A stretch of DNA of 64,000 nucleotides from the NCBI GenBank assembly GCA_963770035.1, contig CAVYON010000005.1, forward strand, positions 121,021 through 185,020, written 5' to 3'. Shown one piece after another: positions 51,528 to 62,698 of the stretch. A model generated the notes under the pieces. That model had not been told where the DNA came from. It was given only the letters and a program-made list of their open reading frames with translations, and made no database searches. The stretch comes from Roseiarcus sp963770035 (GTDB lineage: Bacteria; Pseudomonadota; Alphaproteobacteria; Rhizobiales; Beijerinckiaceae). The translations under genes and the position numbers were made by a program. Position 1 is the stretch's first letter. Every line of letters begins with the position of its first letter.

Positions 51528-52817
51528 CACTGCTGTCCGGTTAAAACTCGAACAGAATCAGTTGGTTGACGTTGTCGGTAAAATTGGCGTCCTCGTCGAT
51601 GCCCTGAAGGGCGCATAAAATGGGGGTTTTCTCGAAGAGCGTGAGGCTGAGAATCTGTAGAATCTGGTATAGGCTGGCCTCCAGTCCCAACCGCTTGCGC
51701 ACGATCGCTACCAGCACGTACACCGACACCGCAATCCAGATTTGGGTCTTCACCGCGTTTTCGCTGGTGCCGTAGAAGGCTTTGATTCGCAGGTGCTGTT
51801 TGATCCATTTGAAGAACAGTTCCACCTGCCAGCGTTGTTTGTAGATTTGGGCGATGGTCAGCGCCGGCAGGGTGAAGTTGTTGGTCAGGAACTTCAGCCG
51901 CTTGCCGGTTTCCGCATCGCAGTAGCTGACCCTGCGCAGCGGATCCGGGTACACGGAGGCCGATTCGAAGGACGACAGAATCACGGTCTGGTCCGAGCAG
52001 ACGCCCGTTGTCTTATCCACCGGATGCGAGTAGCGCCGCTGCAGCAGCACGTTCGACTTGGTGCGCACGACAAAAAAGGCCGAACTGAGCGTAAAGAGCC
52101 GTTGAAAATCGACGTAGGCCCGGTCCATCACGTAGAAGGCCCCGGCCTCGGGCATGATCTCGTCGAGGAGGTTCACATCATGCACGGCCCCGCTCGTGAC
52201 GCGGATAAACGTGGGAATGTTGCCGTGCAGGTCCAGCAACGTGTGCATCTTGACGGCGGCCTTGCGTCGCCGAAACCGGGCCCAGGGAAACAGCGCTAGA
52301 CACAGATCGATGGTTGTCGAATCCAGGGCATACAGGCTCTCGTCCAGATCGATGCCCGTGGGCTCTCGGACATACAGTCGGCGTGCGGTGGCAATCAGCC
52401 TCTGCGCGAAGTCGGCGAAGATGCGCCAGTCCCGCGATTCGTTCGCCTCCGCCAGCGTCGAGCGAGCCACCTTGCCACGGAATCCCAGGTGATACAGCTT
52501 GCCCTGCAACGAACCCAAACAGGCTTCAATGTCGCGCAGACTTTCGCGATAGGTCAACTGGGCGAAGGCCATCGCCAAATACTGATCCCAGCAGGTGAAG
52601 CCTCGCCGCCGGAGGTCGCCCTGATAACGCGCGACGCAACGACGGAACTCCCGGTCGGGAAGAAAGCTGATCAATTGCGAGAAGACGGTGCGGCCCTGAT
52701 TCATGAGCCATTGTCTGCTCGCCTCGCGTTCAAATCGCGGCAAGCTAGAAATGACTTCAACTTATTGCGCAGCTATTACTTGCAGCCGCCACCCTACAAG
52801 TTAACCGGACAGCAGTG
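51528..52817 (-). mobile_element. Intact IS4-family insertion sequence (1,290 bp)
   Basis: Terminal inverted repeats CACTGCTGTCCGGTTAA (51528-51544) and its exact reverse complement (52801-52817) flank one full transposase gene. Exact 9-bp target duplications sit directly outside. Nothing else is carried. The identity of both repeats and of the duplications, and the undamaged transposase, point to a recent insertion that may still be active. It landed in the last codons of feoB. Confidence 0.97.
51541..52704 (-). CDS. IS4-family transposase
   Basis: DDE transposase of 387 residues from ATG 52702-52704, with an N-terminal DUF4372-type domain (NQGRTVFSQLISFLPDREF, DQYLAMAFAQLTYRESLRDI) and a DDE_Tnp_1 catalytic domain. 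The first Asp is in LYALDSTTIDLCL, the second in FYVMDRAYVDF, and the IS4 Y(2)R(3)E(6)K signature is in YKQRWQVELFFKWIKQ. A TTG start 13 codons earlier is possible. The stop TAA (51541-51543) is provided by the left terminal repeat. The gene is complete, without the frame breaks found in nearby host genes. Confidence 0.95.
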   Translation of the reverse strand: MNQGRTVFSQLISFLPDREFRRCVARYQGDLRRRGFTCWDQYLAMAFAQLTYRESLRDIEACLGSLQGKLYHLGFRGKVARSTLAEANESRDWRIFADFAQRLIATARRLYVREPTGIDLDESLYALDSTTIDLCLALFPWARFRRRKAAVKMHTLLDLHGNIPTFIRVTSGAVHDVNLLDEIMPEAGAFYVMDRAYVDFQRLFTLSSAFFVVRTKSNVLLQRRYSHPVDKTTGVCSDQTVILSSFESASVYPDPLRRVSYCDAETGKRLKFLTNNFTLPALTIAQIYKQRWQVELFFKWIKQHLRIKAFYGTSENAVKTQIWIAVSVYVLVAIVRKRLGLEASLYQILQILSLTLFEKTPILCALQGIDEDANFTDNVNQLILFEF

Positions 52818-54700
52818 ATCCGACTATATTGTAGGCCGCGAAGGCCGAGATGTAGGCGACCAGCGTCATGTAGCTGAACTGCAGGACCGGCCACTTCCAG
52901 CCGTTGGTTTCGCGGCGCACTACGGCAAGTGTCGACATGCATTGCATGGCGAAGGCGAAGAACACCAGCAGCGCCACCGCGCCGCGGGCGTCAATTCGTG
53001 CCGCAAAGCGGCCTGCAAGTCGGTGGCGTGCGATTCGGGATCGACTCCATTCAGCGTGCCCAGCGTGGCGATGATCACCTCGCGCGCCGCCAGCGAGGTC
53101 ACCAGCCCGACCCCGATCTTCCAGTCGAAGCCCAGCGGACGAATCACCGGCTCGATCGTCTGCCCCATCCTGGCGACAACACTGTTCTGCACCTCCGGTG
53201 GCTGGCCGTGATGCATGGGGAAGTTGGTCGCCGCCCACAGCAGCAGCGTCACCAGCATGATGACCGTGCCCGCGCGATACAGGAAGGCTTTGCCGCGGTC
53301 GACCAGCCGCAATCCCAGCGACGAAAGCGTGGGCCAGCGGTAAGGCGGCATCTCGAGAATGAACGGCGCATCCTTGCTTTTCAGGATGGTCGACTTCAAC
53401 AGGCGCGCGGTCAGCACCGCCATCAGGAAGCCGAGAACGTACAGCCCCAGCATGGCCACCGCGCGCGTTCCCAGGAACACGCCCAGCAGCGGGCGGTTGG
53501 GCAGAAACGCCGCAATCACCATGGTGTATACCGGCAGCCGCGCCGAGCAGGTCATGAACGGCGCGATCAGGATGGTCGCGATGCGGTCGCGCTTGTTCTC
53601 GATGGTGCGCGTCGCCATGATCGCCGGCACCGCGCACGCATACGCCGACAGCAGCGGGATGAAGCTCTTGCCGTTCAGCCCCACCCGCGACATCGTGCGA
53701 TCGGCAATCACCGCCGCGCGCGACAGATATCCAGAGTCTTCCAGAATCCCAATCACCAGGAACAGCAGCAGAATCTGCGGCAGGAAAACCAGCACCGAGC
53801 CAGTTCCCTTCCACACGCCATTGATGATCAGCGAGCTGAACATGCCCTGCGGGCAGATGGGCTGCGATCTGCGCGCCGCTGACGTCGAGGAAACGCTGCA
53901 GCAGATTCGACAGCGGCTGGCCGACAGCGAAGATCGTCTGGAATACCGCGATCACCACGACGGCGAAAATCACCGAGCCCCAGGTGCGATGCAGAAACAG
54001 GGAGTCCAGCCGCTGCGTCCAAACCGGCGTGGCCGGGCGGCGATATTTTGCGTTCTCGCCCACGCGCACCGCCCATTCGCGATAGCCGCGCGTGCTTCCC
54101 ACCACCGGCAACTCCAGTGGCTCCGGGCTGGCGACGCGGAGTCCAGGAAATTCTGGACCGCCACAATTCCTTCGCCTGTGGTGGCGCTGACCAGCGCGAC
54201 CGGCGTGCCTAATTGCCGCGCCAGGGAGAGCACATCCACGTGTCCGCCTTGCTTGCGCAGCTCGTCGGCCATGTTCAGCAGCACCAGCGTCGGCATGCCC
54301 AGCGCGATCACGCGCGCCGCCAGCACCAGGTGGCTGTGCAGGTTGGTGGAGTTCAGAACCAGGATGATGGCGTCCGGACGCGGCGTGCCCGGCATCTGCC
54401 CGGTCAGCACATCCACGGCGACCTTCTCGTCCTCCGACTTAGGAGTCAGGCTGTAGACGCCCGGGAAGATCGATGAGCGCAACCTCCTGCCCGTCGGCGT
54501 CGCGCATGTAGCCGGTATGATGTTCGACCGTGACGCCGGGAAAATTTCCGACCTTCTGGCGCAGGCGGGTGAGCCGATTGAAGAGGGTGGTCTTGCCGGA
54601 ATTTGGAGGGCCGATGACCGCAACGGTGCGATACGGCGGTGCCCAGAGTTTCGTCTCTGGGCCGCGCCACCGCGTGGCAGCTCATCGTTGACGCTCCCAT
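52801..54700 (-). CDS. feoB: Ferrous iron transporter B, frameshifted, C-terminus rewritten by an IS
   Basis: Fe2+ uptake GTPase and permease. G-protein motifs follow the start region: GPPNSGKTTLFNRL (G1), LIDLPGVYSLTP (G3) and a G4-like LLNMADEL. Then the membrane domain: GKSFIPLLSAYACAVPAIMA, with the Cys-containing pore motif, GTGSVLVFLPQILLLFLVIG, and VGLVTSLAAREVIIATLG. About 630 residues after correcting roughly four slips. The last residues are AYNIVGSLLSG, of which the end and the stop codon come from the IS terminal repeat; without the insertion it would read AYNIVGYFFR. ATG 54700 lies 3 bases after the feoA stop. The N-terminal 20 or so residues are coded by a hairpin repeat. Confidence 0.88.
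52818..52826. repeat. Target site duplication, right
   Basis: ATCCGACTA, matching 51519-51527 exactly. In the minus-strand feoB frame it belongs to the codons for IVG before the insertion point. Confidence 0.95.
54641..54662. repeat. Hairpin repeat inside the 5' end of feoB
   Basis: gcccagagtttcgtctctgggc: arms GCCCAGAG and CTCTGGGC with a short loop (allowing for a few bases). It has the same design as the hairpins at 51354-51376, 51417-51436 and in the 6179-6320 element (arm, ttt-containing loop, arm). It falls in the first 25 codons of feoB, before the G1 motif. Confidence 0.65.
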
Positions 54701-54703
54701 GCG

Positions 54704-55003
54704 TCAGTCTCCGAAGGCCGGCGCGCCGAGCAGCTCCACATGGATGTGGCGCGATACGTCGCGGCGCATGGCAACTTCGGTACCCTCGACCCGGTACACC
54801 CGAGGATCGCCGCCCGGGCCGCTGCGTGCCACCGTAACTTCCAGACCCGGAACAAAGCCGAGATTCATGAGATGTTCCGCCACCGGCGGAGACAATTCCA
54901 GTTCGGAGAGAATGGCGCTTTCTCCGACGTGCAGATCGGCCAGCGCGCCGGTCTTGCGAGCGCGCTCTTTCTTATGACGGCCGAATATGAAGTTGAAAAT
55001 CAT
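54704..55003 (-). CDS. feoA: FeoA-domain protein
   Basis: Small cytoplasmic SH3-like protein of 99 residues that assists FeoB. The FeoA domain reads LADLHVGESAILSELELSPP, HLMNLGFVPGLEVTVARSGP and MRRDVSRHIHVELLG. ATG 55001-55003 gives the basic N-terminus MIFNFIFGRHKKERARK usual in acidobacterial homologues; an in-frame start at 55060 would add 19 residues. The start codon lies inside a Fur-box-like palindrome. feoB follows after 3 bases, so the two are an operon. Confidence 0.85.
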   Translation of the reverse strand: MIFNFIFGRHKKERARKTGALADLHVGESAILSELELSPPVAEHLMNLGFVPGLEVTVARSGPGGDPRVYRVEGTEVAMRRDVSRHIHVELLGAPAFGD

Positions 55004-55008
55004 TTTCA
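54994..55008. promoter_or_regulatory. Fur-box-like operator on the feoA start codon
   Basis: TGAAAATCATTTTCA is a perfect 7-1-7 inverted repeat (extended to 8-1-8 by flanking T and A). It matches the form of Fur sites. It covers the feoA start codon, so repressor bound here would block transcription elongation or the promoter region just upstream. Iron control of feoAB is well known; binding here is inference. Confidence 0.75.
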
Positions 55009-55055
55009 ATTCCAACTCTATTCTAACTCTTTCCCGGCCCCCGGCAACGACCAAA

Positions 55056-55186
55056 GTCACAGCCTTTTGTGACGTGTGAACATCGGGGAAAACCCGATGC
55101 CGGCGAGTCCCAAAATGGGCTGGCCCTCGGCTGCTCGCCTGCCAGCCGAGGCCCTGAAGCGAATGTCGACTCCAATCGCTGTCACA
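55056..55186 (+). ncRNA. Candidate structured RNA between feoA and amt
   Basis: GTCACA (55056-55061), TGTGAC (55068-55073) and GTCACA (55181-55186) can form two mutually exclusive pairings. Inside are CATCGGG/CCCGATG with a GAAAA loop (55081-55099) and a GC-rich stem CTCGGCTG/CAGCCGAG (55126-55133, 55143-55150). Strand and role are not known; it is about 270 bases upstream of amt on the plus strand. It matches no riboswitch class I could recognise. Chance stems in GC-rich DNA are a real alternative. Confidence 0.3.
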
Positions 55187-55461
55187 CCTGTGTTTTCAGG
55201 CCAGTCCGGCCGCTTCAAACACCTCACTGCCTCGGGATAACCTCAGCTAATACCCTCCATAAATAGTTTGAATTTCTCATTCGCCGCCAAAAGCAGATAT
55301 TCAACTATCTAGGGCGAAGAGAATCGGGATTCGGCTAACGCCGGATACTGGCTTACGTGCTCATCTCTCCGCTTGTTTGGCGGGCCTCAATTGTTTGGCC
55401 GTTCCCGAACGCTCCATCGGCAGTTGCAGTTTGATCGATATCGCTCTAATGGGAGTACTTC
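55187..55461. other. Upstream region of amt
   Basis: Intergenic sequence between the candidate RNA and amt, probably holding the amt promoter. I looked for a sigma-54 type -24/-12 pair and found none convincing. The stretch around 55255-55290 is A+T-rich compared with its surroundings. Confidence 0.4.
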
Positions 55462-56875
<1,414 letters not shown>

Positions 56876-56931
56876 TCGCAGGTATTTATTTTCACGCGGA
56901 ACTATCATCACGAATTCTTAAAGGCGAATTT

Positions 56932-57269
56932 ATGACCAAGCTGGAAGCAGTAATTCAACCCTCGAAGTTCGAAGCCGTAAAAGATGCGCTACTCGAGATC
57001 GGCGTGGAAGGCATGACGGTGACCGAGGTTCGGGGACATGGGCGGCAGAAAGGCCACACCGAGTTCTATCGCGGACGCGAATACACGGTTGACGTTCTGC
57101 CCAAGGTGAAAATTGAGACGGTGCTTCCCGACCGCCTGGTGGATTCCGCGATACAGGCGATCACAACGCTGCCCGTACCGGAAAGATTGGCGACGGCAAG
57201 ATTTTCCTGTCCCGCATCGACGATGCAATCCGCATCCGCAACGACGAGCGCGGCGAAACCGCATTATGA
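56932..57269 (+). CDS. glnK: Nitrogen regulatory protein P-II
   Basis: Trimeric sensor of 2-oxoglutarate, ATP/ADP and nitrogen state; 112 residues after correction. ATG 56932 (AAGG upstream) reads MTKLEAVIQPSKFEAVKDAL. The T-loop is VRGHGRQKGHTEFYRGREYT, with the Tyr of REYT as likely uridylylation site, then VDVLPKVKIE. Near 57170 one base appears to be missing; the downstream frame restores GKIFLSRIDDAIRIRNDERG and the stop at 57267-57269. Its position between amt and glnD fits its role: it blocks Amt when nitrogen is plentiful and is modified by GlnD. Confidence 0.92.
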
Positions 57270-57301
57270 CCGTATCTGCCTGAACTCTGTTCCGGAGAAC
57301 C

Positions 57302-59905
57302 ATGTCCAGCCCGGCGGCCGACTCTACACTGCGCTCTCATTACCGACAGGAGTTCGATCGGCTGCGTACGGAGTTCGAAGCCAACGGTTCGGGCACAGCC
57401 ACGGTGCGCGATCGCACGGCAGTTGTCGATAAGCTTGCCATTGCAGCTCTGGGAGCAGCACGTTCTACGCGCGCCGGGTCGGGCTTCGCGCTGGTTGCAT
57501 TGGGCGGCTTCGGACGGCGGGCACTGTTTCCTCATTCCGATGTTGACCTGCTTTTCCTGGCGGAGAACGAAGCGCTGCGCGGCCGGATGAAGGAGCCGGT
57601 CCGCAGCATCTGCCAGGAGATGTGGGACATCGGCCTGCGTGTCAGCCCGACCACGCGCACGCTCGACGACTGCGGGCGCTTCGACCAGGACAACGTCGAG
57701 TTCACCATCTCGCTTCTCGACTGCCGTTTCCTGACCGGCGAAGTCGGCGCTGTTCGAGCGCCTCCACGGAAGGATCCTGCCGCAGCTCGTGGCGCGCGAA
57801 TGTGGCGAATTGGTGCAGCGCCTGACCGAAGTGACGCGCATCCGACATCTCCGCTTTGCCAAAACCATATTTCATTTGGAGCCGAACCTGAAGGATGGTC
57901 CCGGAGGACTGCGTGACTTCCACGTGTCGCGATGGCTCGCCTTGATCACTGCACTCTACTCTGGATGCGCCTGGCCCGACGCGCTCAATCTCCAACAGAA
58001 CTCCGAAAGCGACGAGGTCATGGAAGCCATGGCGTTCCTCTCGTCCACCCGTTGCTATCTGCATTACCGAAGCGCTCGAGACGACAACGCCATCATCTGG
58101 GATGCGCAAGACGATCTCGCCGCTCGAGGAATCGCCACCAAGTCGGGACCGATTTCGTCCGCCGATTGGATGCGGTTGTACTTCCGGCATTCCAGAGCGA
58201 TCTACCGCAACACCATCCGATCTCTGGATGAGCTGCCGGGCAAACGGTTTTCCCTCTATCGTTCCTTCCAGCATTGGCGCTCGCGCGTCTCCAATGAAGA
58301 ATTCTCGGTCGTGGACGGGCGCGTCTACCTGCAACAGACGGTCGGCGCGCGCGATCCATTTGTCGTGCTGCGTCTGTTCACCTTCATCGCGCGGCACGGG
58401 GTTGCCCTGAGCCTGGAAACCGAGCGCCGGCTCAAGAACGCACATCGCGCACTTGCAGACGCAATGCCGCAGGATGCGCGCCTGTGGGAGCACCTGCGCG
58501 AGCTGCTGGTGCAACCACATGCGGATGAGGCGCTGCGCGTGATGCATTCGCTCAATCTCCTGACGCTCGCCATTCCGGAGTTCGAGACCATCGACTCGCT
58601 GGTGCTGCGCGATCTCTACCATCGCTATACGGTGGATGAACACAGCTTCCTCGCGATCGAGGTGCTGCACCGGCTCAAAGCGAACAACGTCGAATGGTTG
58701 CAGCCCTTCGGCGAGTTGCTGGCGGAGTTGGAGCGGCCCCAGCTACTCTTCCTTGCTGTTCTGCTGCACGACACTGGCAAGGGACTCGCGGGCACTGACC
58801 ACGTCCACAACAGCCTGCAACTGGCCGCGGCAGCGGTGGAGCGCATGGGACTTTCGGCCGATGACGAGCAGACCGTCTGCTTTCTCATAGCGACTCATCT
58901 GGAGATGTCGTCAACGCTGCGCCGCCGCGACATCTACGATCCCGAAACCGTTCGCGAGTTGGCCAGCAAGATCGGCACCACCGAACGGCTGAAGATGCTG
59001 ACGCTGCTGACGCTCGCCGACATCAAGTCGGTGAACCCGGAAGCGCTCACACCGTGGAAGGCCGAAAACTTGTGGCGGCTTTACGCGGGCACAGCCAACT
59101 ATTTCGACCGCAGCGTGGACGACGAGCGCTTCCACGCCGAAGTTTGCACCGGACAGGTGGAGCGTATTGCTGCTCTGCTGCCCAGACGACGGTCACAATT
59201 GCTGAAGTTTCTCGACGGCTTGCCACAACGCTACCTGATGTCTCATTCACCCGAGCAGGTGATCCTGCACTTCGAAATGGCAAGCCATCTGCGCAAAGAT
59301 CCGGTGCAACTCGGAGTGCGCCCTGTCAGCGGACAGCACGAACTGACGGTGGTGACTGCAGACCGTGCAGGCCTGTTCTCGACGCTGGCCGGAGTCCTTT
59401 ACGGATGGGGCATGGACATCGCCAAGGCCAGCGCGTTTTCCAATCGCGCCGGCGTGATCGTCGACAGCTTCTACTTCAAAGACCGGTTCCACACGCTAGA
59501 ACTCAATCCTCCGGAGCGCGAGCGTTTCAAGAAGTCGGTCATCGAAATTCTGATGCGCGAGGCTCCACTCGATCCACTGCTGGAGTCGCGCCTGAAGGCC
59601 GACACCAAGCCGGCCAAAGCTGAAGGTTGAGACCCGGCTGCGGTACGACGACGAATCTTCTCCCGGCAGCACGTTGCTGGAAGTGATCACGCAGGACCGT
59701 CCGGGACTGCTGCACACCATCAGCTCAACCCTGCGCGAGTGAGAATTGCAGCATCGAAGTCGCACTGATCGATACCGAAGGCGCCGTCGCACATGACGTC
59801 TTCTATCTGACCAGCTATGGGATGAAGCTGACGCGCGAACAACAGAGAGCCATCGAGTGGGCGCTCACCACCGAGCTAGGCGACTCTCTCCCATCGAACT
59901 GGTAG
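57302..59905 (+). CDS. glnD: [Protein-PII] uridylyltransferase/uridylyl-removing enzyme
   Basis: Adds or removes UMP on P-II according to glutamine level. ATG 57302 (GGAG at about 57293-57296). The nucleotidyltransferase domain has LVALGGFGRRALFPHSDVDL; a central GlnE/GlnD helical part includes HLEPNLKDGPGGLRDFHVSR. The HD domain has YTVDEHSFLAIEVL and FLAVLLHDTGKGLAGTDHVH, and the two ACT domains start ELTVVTADRAGLFSTLAGVL and LLEVITQDRPGLLHTISSTL. Slips occur near 57745, 59620 and 59740, so the last ACT domain is detached from the main frame (apparent stop at 59630). About 865 residues after correction, the usual size. Third gene of the amt-glnK-glnD operon. Confidence 0.92.
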
Positions 59906-60229
59906 AAACCTCGTCGGTGCTGTCCTATCGGTCAGAACACTGTCGGCCTATGCAGGCTCGTTGACATTCCTGTTTCGAACGGGCCCGGCTCTTACACACT
60001 GCACAAGTATGGTGTAAGCGTTGAAGTGATCAGGCTATTCCATAAGTTAACCCGAATGGTGGTGCTCGGCCCGGATTACTTACCACTTGGCGATTTATCG
60101 CCAGTGCTCGGCAGATGCTGGGTGAATCAAGCGGTCGTGGCGAAGCGGGTTCACGTAACGCCACAACCGCTGGATGTCATCCTGGCAGCATCTACAGTCG
60201 GCAGAGCCCTTCGGAACAGGTGGTCGGCA
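59906..60229. other. Intergenic region after glnD
   Basis: 324 bases between the ends of two convergent genes. No terminator hairpin or coding signal is clear. A plus-strand open frame from 60026 runs into the antisense of the next gene and is not supported. Confidence 0.45.
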
Positions 60230-61786
60230 TTACTGTGGCCTCGGAACCTGCATGATCATCGGGTGAAGAACGAGCGCCGAGTCAGGTCCTCGTTGAGTGC
60301 CCTGCCGGATATAATTACGTAAGCCAAACGCGGCAGAACCGCCCTCCGGGATCATGGTTTTATCAACCTCGAAGCAGTGATCGCCAGTGAGTTGTGTCAG
60401 TCCGGAACAGTCGCGTGTGAAGTAATAGAGGAAAAAGTAACCAGTGTTGTTTACTTCTCCGGCGTATCCATCGGCAGTGCCGTCGAGGACCTTGTCAGAG
60501 AGATTTTCTATTCCTTTGAACTGCTTAACTTCAGTGATACTGAGACCGACATAGGTTGCATTGCCAGTTCTGGTTCCGAGCGTGCCTGCAACGGCATAGA
60601 TCTCTCCATGGTCGAATGACGCCCGCCCGTAGACGTTGTACGCCGCGTCCCAGTTGTCGCCCAGACAGTCCTCCCCAATCGGCAGGCAGAGCGGTCCGAC
60701 CATGTAGATGGGATACGCCTGGAAATCAAGGAAGGGCTTTGCCACGTCCGAACACTTGGCATTCGCACAGCGCTGCCCCGTCCATCTCTGGTGAACCGTT
60801 GAAACCAAATCGATCAGATCCGGCTGTAGTGTGTATTCGTTGAAAGCCGTTCTCGGTTCGAACTTTACCGGTGTTGTATATGGTTGGGGATCATGGTGCG
60901 TGTCCCTGACACGCAATACAACGAGAGGCAAATCTTTCCTCCACTTAGCTGAGGGGGTTCCACGTTCTCCTCCGTCGTTAGGCTGGGCATACCGAATCAA
61001 TGTGGTAAAGTCATCGGCCGCCTCACCTAGACCTAAACGCATGACGGCAGGAATGGGTTCGGTAAAGATGTCCTCATCTTTGACCGATATGCCGGCAAAG
61101 GCCTCACGAACCGACTTGTTCATGAAGTCATCAGGGGTGACGATGAAATAGCGAACCTGGTCAAAGGCCTGGTGAGATTGTCTCTCAATAACGACATTGT
61201 TGATGGCGTTGCTCAGGCTGGCAAAGAGTTGAACCCGTTCGGTCATCTTAGGAACTTGCCTGAAAAAGATCGGGAGAATGAAGTCGGGAATATCCGGATC
61301 ATTGGCAATATTCTTGTAGGTATCGCTGTTCTTGTCGTAAGTACCCTCCCGCGTAAAGACGAAGCTCTGCTCGGAGAAATAACGCGCGGGGGGAGGCATT
61401 TGCGCGAGAATTATGATCGCTTCGCGTGGATCGAGACGAAAGACATCATTGTAACCAGGTTGGGAAGGCCCCCAAACACTGCTGATCCGGTCCACAAACT
61501 CACCCGGCCAGGAAGGAACGGAAAATGTGACGTAGGGCGCAGCGGGATTGTTGCCGAAGCACAACCCGACCCGGTCAAACGTATATGGACAGGCATCAAC
61601 CGTCCAAAGCTTGAAATAGCCGCGATTAACCTCAAAACCCTGCTGTTGCAGTTTATGCGTCAGCTGTTGAGCGGTATTCTCGACGGGGCCGGGTACCTTG
61701 TTGATCCAGATGGCAGTTTGAGAGAGTGCCGGTGTTAGCAGGCTAAACCAGGCAAGCCCTAGTGCTAAACAATATCGGATTGACAT
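60230..61786 (-). CDS. Secreted protein of unknown family
   Basis: Intact 518-residue protein. ATG 61784-61786 (AAGGA upstream) begins a signal peptide (SIRYCLALGLAWFSLLTPALSQ). The mature part has paired cysteines (DACPYTFDRVGLCFG; CANAKCSDV; GPLCLPIGEDCLGD; RDCSGLTQLTGDHC), suggesting disulfides and an extracytoplasmic site. It is rich in aromatic residues and contains acidic turns (FRLDPREAIIIL, FIVTPDDFM). I know no family with these motifs and assign no function. Base composition is lower in G+C than neighbouring genes (two 60-base samples gave 32/60 against 38/60 in glnD), and the frame is undamaged. It may have been acquired by transfer. Confidence 0.8.
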   Translation of the reverse strand: MSIRYCLALGLAWFSLLTPALSQTAIWINKVPGPVENTAQQLTHKLQQQGFEVNRGYFKLWTVDACPYTFDRVGLCFGNNPAAPYVTFSVPSWPGEFVDRISSVWGPSQPGYNDVFRLDPREAIIILAQMPPPARYFSEQSFVFTREGTYDKNSDTYKNIANDPDIPDFILPIFFRQVPKMTERVQLFASLSNAINNVVIERQSHQAFDQVRYFIVTPDDFMNKSVREAFAGISVKDEDIFTEPIPAVMRLGLGEAADDFTTLIRYAQPNDGGERGTPSAKWRKDLPLVVLRVRDTHHDPQPYTTPVKFEPRTAFNEYTLQPDLIDLVSTVHQRWTGQRCANAKCSDVAKPFLDFQAYPIYMVGPLCLPIGEDCLGDNWDAAYNVYGRASFDHGEIYAVAGTLGTRTGNATYVGLSITEVKQFKGIENLSDKVLDGTADGYAGEVNNTGYFFLYYFTRDCSGLTQLTGDHCFEVDKTMIPEGGSAAFGLRNYIRQGTQRGPDSALVLHPMIMQVPRPQ

Positions 61787-62256
61787 TGCAGATATCCTTG
61801 TCTGGGCTGAATTCAGCCCTTGTTGCCAGGAGTGCGATACGAGGCGATTTGAACAAGCGGCTTGAGTCAGTGAGGCTTCTGGCGTGCCGTTTTGCCTCGC
61901 GCGAAGGCCGGCTCTCTACTGTCTATCGGTTTGTTCGTTGCCGAGAACCGGGAGCCTACCAGCTTCTGGGGGTGGTGCAATTCGTCGAGCGATTGCTCTT
62001 CGGAGAAGACAATGTAGGTAAATTTTGGTGCCTTGGCGATTCGCTGCGAAGGTTAGCGGCCAAGGGGCAGAAGACGGGGTGGAGGATTCTGGTGACTCGA
62101 TCCTGTCACCTTGTTACACAGCTAATTGTCAGCGCGGAACGCTTCAGAAGCAACACAAAAGCTTCGCTGCTTGCAATCGTTGCTCCCGTTTTGAAACACA
62201 GCGGGCCGTTAGAGACAGTCATTCAGGACAGCTGTTGTAAGAAGGCCATCTCGTAA
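61787..62256 (+). CDS. Doubtful small hypothetical gene
   Basis: An open plus-strand frame to the stop at 62254-62256, up to 164 residues if begun inside the divergent gene's leader. The product is Arg/Leu/Ser-rich with several Cys, has no clear domain, signal peptide or ribosome site, and may be non-coding. I list it only because the interval would otherwise be empty. Confidence 0.2.
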
Positions 62257-62698
62257 CCAATCGAGGGAGCGCGAGGGGCGACCTGCATTTTTCTAGATCG
62301 ACCTCCCGATCCTGCTCGTCACAACCTCATGTGACCTGCGCCCTTGCGCAAATCCCCACTGCAGGCTATGACTGGAATTACGAGGAGGGGTTGTGTGTGC
62401 CTCCTCATCGCCGCACTCAAGGGTGCAGGCAAAGAGAGAGATCTTTGACAATCCAGCAAACAGCTTCCCTGCTGCTGCTAAGTGTCGTGTTTATAGGACT
62501 TTGCCTCTAAGTCCAATATTATGACGACTTTGCGGATGGGATCGTAAGTTGCTGATAATACACGCCCTGAGCCTCCGGCTAACTCCAATGTTATGACGAC
62601 TTTGCAGGCAAAGTCCTCATAACAAGGAACTTACAGAAAGCGAAATAATTAGTCGAAGCCGCGGACCTGCCTTGGCATCCCCGATCGGTCGGGTAAAA
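62257..62698. repeat. Repeat-bearing intergenic region
   Basis: No gene was seen. A palindrome at 62591-62622 has arms TTATGACGACTTTGC and GCAAAGTCCTCATAA (one mismatch). A diverged copy of its left half, with the same preceding aagtccaat/aactccaat, lies at about 62506-62535, and another arm-like stretch ttataggactttgcc at about 62491-62505. The two copies are about 74 bases apart. Confidence 0.65.

Noticed and set aside
55320..55461. Sigma-54 promoter for amt
   Set aside because: Candidate GG and GC dinucleotides do not have the required spacing.
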